From NCBI GenBank assembly GCA_033557675.1, contig JAWQRM010000570.1:1-21411 (forward strand): a stretch of DNA of 21,411 bases. Reading direction: 5' to 3'. This DNA comes from Coptodactyla brooksi. Its lineage: Eukaryota; Arthropoda; Insecta; Coleoptera; Scarabaeidae. The stretch's first letter is position 1. Every line of letters begins with the position of its first letter. Below are positions 1-6,714 of this stretch, one piece after another. The notes under the pieces were generated by a model. The model saw only the letters and a list, made by a program, of their open reading frames with translations, did not search any database and was not told where the DNA came from. The position numbers and the translations under genes were made by a program.

Positions 1-30
1 TGAGAAAACGGAGATCTGTGGTCTCGTAGT

Positions 31-549
31 CACTAAAACTAACAAACACCTTAACCACAACAAAACTGTTTTGATACTCGACTGTGTTTCGGTTTATCTG
101 ATGAACCTTCTTCAGCAACATGAAAACAGAAATCGAATTAATTTTTAATATTATTCAAACCAGTTACAATAAATGGGATTCAATTACCTTGTTCTTTTAC
201 GTACCAGGTCAAAATGCATGGACGCAGTTATAGGGCTAGGGCCGTTGTTAAATATTCTATCTTTATTTTTAACAAAAATAAGAATAACAAAAAAAGTTAA
301 TACAAATAATCGGCTTGACACAATGGAAAACCTAGAAATTTTTAAAAATAAAAAGAAAAGCACTTTTGACCTGGTGGGCAAGGTAATTAAAACCCAATTA
401 TTGTAACTAGTTTGAATAGATTTTAAATTACCATTACGGTTTTTGTTTTCATTCTCTTCAATAAGATTTACTATGATAGATAAACCGAAACATATGTCGA
501 GTGTCAAAACAGCATTATTGTAGTTAAGGTGTTTGTTAGTATTAGTAAT
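31..549. repeat. Foldback element with ~185 bp inverted arms
   Basis: The stretch about 31-214 is repeated in inverse orientation at about 364-549, separated by a ~150 bp spacer. The arms share long blocks, for example ACTAACAAACACC at 38 and its complement ending at 540, and ACCAGGTCAAAA near 203 with its complement near 364. Each arm carries the segment ACCGAAAC (minus in the left arm, plus in the right), so the two units point outward. In the left arm, read on the minus strand, CTGAAGA (115-109) is followed by one unpaired base, a GGTT/AACC stem and GAAA (90-87), which resembles a hammerhead ribozyme core. The right arm has decayed in its 5' half. The ORFs on both strands here are by-products of the inverted repeat. 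The class is inferred by analogy with the other foldbacks in this window. Confidence 0.75.
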
Positions 550-2001
550 GTATTTGATATTTGCATAAAAATTACATAAGTAATATAAATTTATTAGTAT
601 AAAAAAGCAGCATTATTATGAAAAGATAAATAAAATGTATTTTGTACGTTTTTCATAGGTGAATAAGTATTCACAAATACTGAACTAAAATAAAATATTT
701 ATCATAAACTAAGTATTTTAAATGGATTTGAATAATACGAACTATGGATTTGAAAATACATAGTATTTTCACGTATAATATTGAAAAATCCTCGTTTCAC
801 ACAAGTAAGTCATGCAAAATTGGCATTAAAAATGTTTTTTGTTCGATTTGAATTAAATTGAAAATATTTATTTTAAGGAATGTTTTCCGTTGGTTTTAAA
901 ACCATTAATTAAAATTCTGTCACATTAAATTTCTGTCAACTGTTCTTTTTCTTCGCAGAATAAATGTTCTAGTGTATTTGAATACAGTAAATTTATGGTC
1001 CAATTGCAATTTTAATAATCTTTTTGGGAAAATACAAATAAAACTTTTTATTGATAAAGAATGCAGCTTTTTCACTTCTGATTAATTCAATGTTTACTTT
1101 GAAATTATTTGCTATCAGAAAACATTTTAACATCGGCAACAAGCTAATAATCTTTTTCCAATTCTTTTATTTTTAACTGATTATTAATAAAGTGATTTTA
1201 TTTTTAACAATGAACAAATGTATGCTTTTTTTTCTTGTAGTTCTGAATGTAACTAATTGAACTTTCCAAAAATAGCAGCTAAATGTTCGAATTTTGTTTG
1301 AATTTTGAATGTCCAAACTCCACTAAGAAGTTAACAGCAATAAAACGAAAGAAAAGAAACCTAAAGCGAAAACGAAACGGTGCTTGATGTTTAATAGACT
1401 GAACCTAACCTGCCAGACATAGATTTCGTAAATGCCCTAAAAGAAAGGACTGGCTCATACTTGCAAAATCTTGGTCATGGTCTACTTCAATTTTTTTTTA
1501 TTGATCGTACTTTAGTTATGTGCCTATCGATTGCAGGATTCCGCTGCAGAAATGTTAAGGTCAGTTTTATAAACTTTTTACTTTTATTTACTTTTGATTT
1601 TGCCTTACTATAAATCGACTAAGCACTGAATTGTACAGAATTCGGTTTCTTTAGCACCGGATTTGTATGTGTTATTTTTATAATGACTTGGTATTTTTCG
1701 CTATAATTTGATATAATTTGGTTATGGAACATAATTATTACAATGATGTAAATGAACTGCTTTATTGAGAATCTTACATAATAAGGCAGAATTTGTGAAT
1801 ACAAAACGTAATTAAAGTTTCAAGTTAATGAAACCCCTCTACGACATATCTAAGAAGTTTCGTGCCAAGAATATTTGAAGATGTTCAAAATTTTAAGCAA
1901 AAAAGAAAGACGTGATTATATGTAAACAATTAATTGCCAATGACTGTAATTAATAAAGGATAACATTTTAAATAAAAATAAAATTTCATCAGAAAGTATT
2001 C
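550..2001. other. AT-rich non-coding stretch, no gene seen
   Basis: About 1.45 kb of AT-rich DNA with stop codons in all frames. No homology to known proteins was recognised. It could be an intron of, or the region upstream of, the TMEM47-type gene. The short open frames here have no recognisable domain. Confidence 0.5.
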
Positions 2002-2386
2002 TAAAGTTATGGGTTTGGAACTTATCTTTGGGCTTAGTAACAAATAAAAATAAATGCTCGACTCACGTTTCGCTAACCAAGTTAGCATCATCAGGAGCGA
2101 TGAAAGACCTGTCTTTCATCGTTACGAATGATCACATTAATTAACCAAATTTAACCATGGACAATATTGTAACAACATTTTTGGACAACAGAAATGGTTT
2201 CTATTGGCCGCGCTAGGCAGTAGGACAACATCAGGTTACCACCTTTTAGTACAAAATAGAAAATGAACAAGTTTTTAAGGTCTTATTTCTGTCGCTCCCG
2301 ACGATGCTGACATGGTCAACGAAACTCGCTTAAAGAGCAAAAATCTTTTGGGTTTTGGTGTAGTGGTAGCATTGTTTAACTTGCAA
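2002..2386. repeat. Foldback element with two outward hammerhead-like units
   Basis: The left unit (2002-2107) is read on the minus strand. CTGATGA (2094-2088) is followed by one extra base, a perfect 6-bp stem GCTAAC/GTTAGC (2086-2081 with 2077-2072) closed by a 3-nt loop, then GAAA (2071-2068). The right unit (about 2285-2386) is on the plus strand: CCGACGA (2298-2304), an extra T, stem GCTGAC/GTCAAC (2306-2311 with 2315-2320), GAAA (2321-2324), then a tail containing GTTTTGGTGTAGTGGTAG. The arms are about 180 bp apart and point away from each other. The right end at about 2386 abuts a transposase relic, which suggests insertion into that relic. Confidence 0.7.
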
Positions 2387-2620
2387 TAAACTGCCATTTA
2401 TAGAAATTGTTGGCACAATGATGTAGTTATAACGAATTAATTGTAATGTCTGAACGGTGGTTTGTACTATATTCACATCTGTAACTAACAAAGTTCGACC
2501 AGAGTGTAATTGCAGATTAAATCCGCTTTCATCTGCTTTATAAACATTGTCCGCTTCAAAACTATTTACGCGTATGTTGGGTTTAATTCCATTTACAATT
2601 CTATAATGTATCAAACACAA
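2387..2620 (-). pseudogene. pogo/Tigger-like DDE transposase relic (catalytic-domain fragment)
   Basis: On the minus strand an open stretch contains VYKADESGFNLQLHSGRTL (roughly 2486-2545). This matches the first catalytic block of pogo/Tigger/Jerky-type DDE transposases, whose usual form is N-A-D-E-S-G-F; the D is the first metal-binding residue. Further along come IIVPTISINGSLL, the strand that normally precedes the rest of the DDE core. The reading then runs straight into the foldback repeat at 2386, so the protein is broken there and the second and third catalytic acids are absent. Nothing of the N-terminal DNA-binding domain is seen upstream. This is a dead fragment, and the ATG at 2620 has no special support. 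The family call is from motif memory; whether pogo, Tigger or Jerky-like is not resolved. Confidence 0.7.
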
Positions 2621-4013
2621 TTACCTGTTTGTGACTGTCCAATCATTTATAAACAAATATAATTTATTTTTCCAAATATAAAACTTACTTGTCAAAAACA
2701 ACATACCAGTGAAGGCAAAGAAAACCAGGATAATATAATCGCGGCAATAGTAATATTGATTTTCTGGTGAAATTGTTTACAATGAAAATAGACCTTCTTC
2801 TTAACCAAATAGTTAAATGTATACCTACTATGTAACCTAATTTTATAAAATTATTATTTCGTAAAGCTTAAGTTTTCTGAAAACGTCTCTCCTTTTAATA
2901 CAGCTAGATTCCTTTAGTAATAGTTATTGAGATATCACGACAAATAGCAAAAAGGTAATTTTTCTCAAATATGTAACGCATAATTTCATAAAAGTCTGAA
3001 TTTTAAACATTTAATTAAGTAAATAACTAACTAAGTAAGAAAGAACTTTCTGCCACATCTGGATTGTCAACATACTTTTTAATAACAAAGATACTTTTTT
3101 ATATATCTCTCTGAAAAACCGAATTAGATTTGAAAGCTTACAGCTGATAAAGAATTTTGATTAACATCCTACCCTAAGCTATTGTTGTTGATAATAACAA
3201 AATTCAAAATTTTATTTGCATATATCTGTAATACACACATATAATAGAAGCCACTAAGGTTAGCAGCTACGTCATCAGTCTATTAGTCCCGCCCCCAGAG
3301 GCACAGTTACCACTATTTCTGTTTTTTCACACATATTGCCAGCTGATTTTGGTTGTTTACGTTTACAGGTTAAATTGACAGCTGGCTGCGATATTTACCG
3401 TCGCATATTATTTAATGCACTTGCAAAGTGCACCAATCACCACAGGACTGCATGCGCACAAACCACGGAGTGGGAATGTGTGGCAACGGTGTAAAGAAGT
3501 ATTCCCTCGTGAAGTGTTGCCAACATATCCAACTTTTAATCGCAACTATTTCACTTGATTTCTTTAGTTTCAACACGTAAATATGTATATAAATGCCTTT
3601 TATACTGATTATTTAATGAAATGAAGCAGCAGTTTGCTTTTCCTTCCATTAAAAGCCTGCATATATTTAAATAATTTAACAGAATTTAACCCAACAAATT
3701 TTTTTGTTAATTTATATTAAATTAAAACAAGTGAAAGAACTGTGTATGGTAATATTCAAATTGTATGTAATTTATAAGAAATTACAGCCATTAACCAAGA
3801 GCTTCTTGTCAAAAAATACCGTATAACCTGTGACATTCACATCCAAGGAAATTTTACTGAACCACGAAATTAAAAATTATTTTAAAATTTTTCCACAAAA
3901 TTAAAAAATTAAATTATTTTTAATGAAATTATTTTCACGAAAACTATTCTGCAGAAGTAGTTAGTTTTTTTATCGTTTCATGCTTGCCGATTGTGCCAAT
4001 ATCGGTTTTACTA
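2621..4013. other. Non-coding stretch with a GC-richer island at 3240-3540
   Basis: Most of this is AT-rich with no recognisable gene. The part at about 3240-3540 is noticeably richer in G+C than its surroundings. One plus frame stays open without a start codon from about 3240 to 3492, and a splice-acceptor-like TTTACAG sits at about 3362-3368. The translated frame shows no recognisable domain and does not resemble the first extracellular loop of TMEM47 proteins, so an exon is not called. A promoter or a non-coding first exon is possible, but only base composition points that way. Confidence 0.35.
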
Positions 4014-4175
4014 ATGTTAGGCGATTTGGAATCTTTGGGTTCGTAACAAATAATTGCGACCGCTACATCAAAACTGGAAAATGCACGAAAGACTAAGTCC
4101 TTCATAATTCCTGATGATGCTAAGTTTGTTACCGAAACGTACGCCGAATTTGATGATAGCGACAATTGTTTAATG
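4014..4175. repeat. Foldback element, third copy, internally deleted
   Basis: Left arm, read on the minus strand: the family tail (about 4075-4016), marked by CATCAAAACTGGAAAATGC on the plus strand (4067-4085), after which the core is deleted. Right arm on the plus strand: CTGATGA (4111-4117), an extra T, a decayed stem GCTAAG/GTTACC, GAAAC (4134-4138) and a shortened tail ending near GACAATTGTTTAA. It has the same outward layout as the copies at 2002-2386 and 7940-8194. The minus-strand open frame 4165-3944 is a by-product of this repeat. Confidence 0.65.
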
Positions 4176-4691
4176 TAGGTTTTGAGAAAACACTCTCAAG
4201 CCCTATCTATTTCATTTTAAAGATATTCAATTGATATTTATTCATATAATTTTCTTCACCATTATTTGCAAATTAATAACTTACAAATAATTCCAGTCTG
4301 AACAAGTATTGTAGAAATTAACAAAAAAATTATTGATGTTGTAGAAAATTGCAATGTTACGGAAGTGGTGCCGTTGAATCTATCATTGATAAATTGGTTA
4401 ACTAATGTTAATTGCTATTACCATACAGAAGGTATTTCCACTTATTACCTTTTCTGACCCATAAAAAGAAAATATTTTAATTGTTACACAAGCTACAATA
4501 GTTTCGATACGACATATGTCGCATATAAATACTTAATACAGATTACATTTTTGGTATCTGTACAAAACTCTAATTATGCATTTTCAACTTTCAAAACTGA
4601 GAGATAATTGAATTTACTTAAATAAACTTTAGCGATTAATTTCAATGCACTGTCAAATAGAATTTTATTTATTTATTTTTAACTCGTTTTA
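4176..4691. other. AT-rich stretch, nothing recognised
   Basis: About 500 bp of AT-rich DNA with no long open frame and no recognised repeat. Confidence 0.5.
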
Positions 4692-4693
4692 TA

Positions 4694-6481
4694 CAGGACG
4701 TTCAAAAACATTGTTATAATTTAAATGTTTTTTAGTTAACTACTTAATGGCCTGCATTGAAAGTTTAAGATGACATTTCTGATGAACTAGAGAATTTGGC
4801 GATTTAGACTTGTTGTTTAATACAATTGGTTACAGACTATTATTATCATAAGTGTGACTAATTAAATTGTTATTTTGGTGGACAAAACTTTAAACTCTTT
4901 GAACATGCATTATTAATCTTATCGTAAAAATACTGTTGTTAATGCAAATATGTCCAAATTAAATATTTGTCAATATCTTACTGATACTCCATATTAGGTG
5001 ATAGCATTATCGAGCCTTTATTTATTAAAGAAAATCTGAATGGTAATGCATACTTAGAGATGTTAGAAACTATCCACGAATCTCCAGGAATTGGAGTCTC
5101 CGGTTGATATTGACGAAAAACTGAATTTAAATGAAAACCTAATTCATTTTCAACAAGATGGGCCATACTATGTCCTACCAGGTCACCAATTCTTAAATAA
5201 CAGGTTACCTGGGTATTGGATTAGAAAAAAAGGTCCAATAGAATGGCATACACTTTCTCCGGATTTAACTCTGCTGAATTTTTTTGGGTCACTTAAAATT
5301 TATTGCTTACAAAACAGAACCTGCAACAATTGAAGACCTTCAGCGACTAGACATAACAAGGGAAACGTTTTAAAATGGCAGAACGGAGTTCGAAAGTCGA
5401 CTGTATTACTGTTTACAAAATATTGAGCACCATTCGAATAATTTATTAAATGAAAATTGTTATAAATGAAATAAAATGTACTAAATTGAGAAATTTCAAA
5501 AATGTCGACATTTTCAATGAGATCGAAATTATTCCAAAGCAAACTGATGAATTTAAATAATCCTTATACTGATGTAAAGCATTTGTTGAGGCCCTTAATT
5601 TGTTGTATCAGAAAGAGATCTCCCAAAGTTTTATTTTAATGTTTTTAGTACTTTGGAAGCTATCTAGACTTCCTGAGTTTCCCGAGGCATTTTCAGAAGA
5701 GTATATAAGCAAAAACCGTAGAAGAATATGGCAAACACCTTGAAGAAGTACATAATTCTGCTCTACTAAACTCCTACTTTAATTTTAAAACGCAATAAGT
5801 TCTCGTTTTGAAAATTTTATATTTTTGGGACTTCTGTTACGGTATTCTGTTTGCACTTCAATCAGTTGTCATAACAACATATTAAAAGTAGAAGTTGATT
5901 GGTAAAGAAATAACAAAGTTGTAGCGAAGAAACCTAAATTGTGCACAGCACTAAATATTAAAGTTGTTATTGGAATTTTGTTGAGATCTGGAAACTTTTA
6001 AAGGGGTAAAAGAATTTAAATCTACTTACTTTTACACAACTTTTACTTTTAAGAACTTAAATGACTTCTATGTTTTAATATGGCTCAAAAGTTCTATTAG
6101 TTCTATTATAATTAATAAAAATTCAGCCATTAGTATTTTAAATAGATTTATTACTAGAATTGAATGAAGCATTGAATCAATAAACTCTCGTTGCCTTGTC
6201 ACTTATACTACAATTGATTTGTTCTTGTATAGTGTATTTTTATTGTTTAAACATTGGCAATTTTTTCCGTGAAGAACAACATTTCTTATTCTCTAAATTT
6301 TATTATGAAATGAATGAAATTTTGACCCCACCGAGTATAATAGTGAACTCAGGGAAAGCAAACATTTTTTTAAATATTTTTCTTAATTCACACCCACACA
6401 CCCACAATTATACTGGCTTTCTCTCTTGTTTGAAAATAAAGATTCCTTATAGAAGCGTAAACATAGAGATTGTACATCCTG
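4694..6481. mobile_element. Possible mariner-type element around the 4993-5460 transposase relic
   Basis: CAGGACGTTCAA at 4694 preceded by TA, and the inverted match CTTGTACATCCTG-like end at about 6470-6481 followed by TA, could be the terminal inverted repeats of the element carrying the transposase relic inside. The match covers only about 10 of the first 12 bases, and the ~1.8 kb span is long for mariner, so the borders are tentative. Outside the transposase relic, 5470-6480 shows nothing recognisable. Confidence 0.25.
4993..5460 (+). pseudogene. Tc1/mariner (IS630) superfamily transposase relic
   Basis: Three plus-strand frames must be joined to follow the protein. About 4993-5080 reads ILGDSIIEPLFIKENLNGN, equal to the block before the second catalytic acid in insect mariner-like transposases. 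From about 5130 the frame reads FQQDGPYYVLPGHQFLNNRL (the FQQD aspartate is the second catalytic residue) and then GPIEWHTLSPDLTLLNFFGS, whose SPDL..(D) block normally holds the third acid. That third position reads N here (LLNFF instead of LxDFF). After about 5300 the frame shifts again to EPATIEDLQRLDI, the usual tail of the family. Frameshifts, in-frame stops and the altered acidic residue show it is inactive. The N-terminal helix-turn-helix half is absent. The family is clear from the motifs; the exact lineage is not. Confidence 0.8.
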
Positions 6482-6564
6482 TATATGGTGAAAATGATTA
6501 ATGACAACAAAATAGCTAAGTGAAAAGTTCCAACCTCATATTCAATTAATTCTTTCTATTACAG

Positions 6565-6714
6565 CGTACATCCACGCGGCAGCTGCCTTATGCATAATCA
6601 CCCTTCTTACAAATGTCGTAGCCACAATTCTGACAGGATTAGGATTAAGAAGTAAGGACCACCACACGAAATACAAATATTACAGATTTGCTGTCATCGT
6701 TATGGGACTAGCAC
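6565..6714 (+). CDS. TMEM47: TMEM47-type gene, exon encoding the second membrane segment
   Basis: Acceptor TTACAG ends at 6564 behind a pyrimidine-rich tract; donor GTAAGT is at 6715-6720. The 150 bp hold the last two bases of a split codon, 49 codons and the first base of a Leu codon. It begins YIHAAAALCI and ends FAVIVMGLA, so it covers membrane segment 2, the short loop with RSKDHHTKYK and the start of segment 3. Confidence 0.85.

Noticed and set aside
173..507. Open frames of 77 and 107 codons on opposite strands
   Set aside because: They lie across the two arms and spacer of the foldback at 31-549, and their sequence follows from that inverted repeat.
1386..1420. AACCTAACCT resembling the insect telomere repeat, with a similar segment at 11630-11660
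   Set aside because: Only two units are present and the shared segment is about 33 bp with many differences, too short to call a telomeric tract or a repeat family.
3275..3309. Initiator-like TCAGTC with a DPE-like AGTTA downstream
   Set aside because: The spacing is off by one base and both motifs are short enough to occur by chance, so no promoter is called.
3944..4165. 73-codon minus-strand frame
   Set aside because: It is made entirely of the third foldback copy, including its core and tail, so it is repeat sequence and not a gene.
6196..6501. 101-codon open frame just upstream of the TMEM47 exon
   Set aside because: It has no recognisable domain, ends before the exon acceptor, and does not carry the expected first-loop residues of the family. 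It is most likely a chance open frame in an intron.
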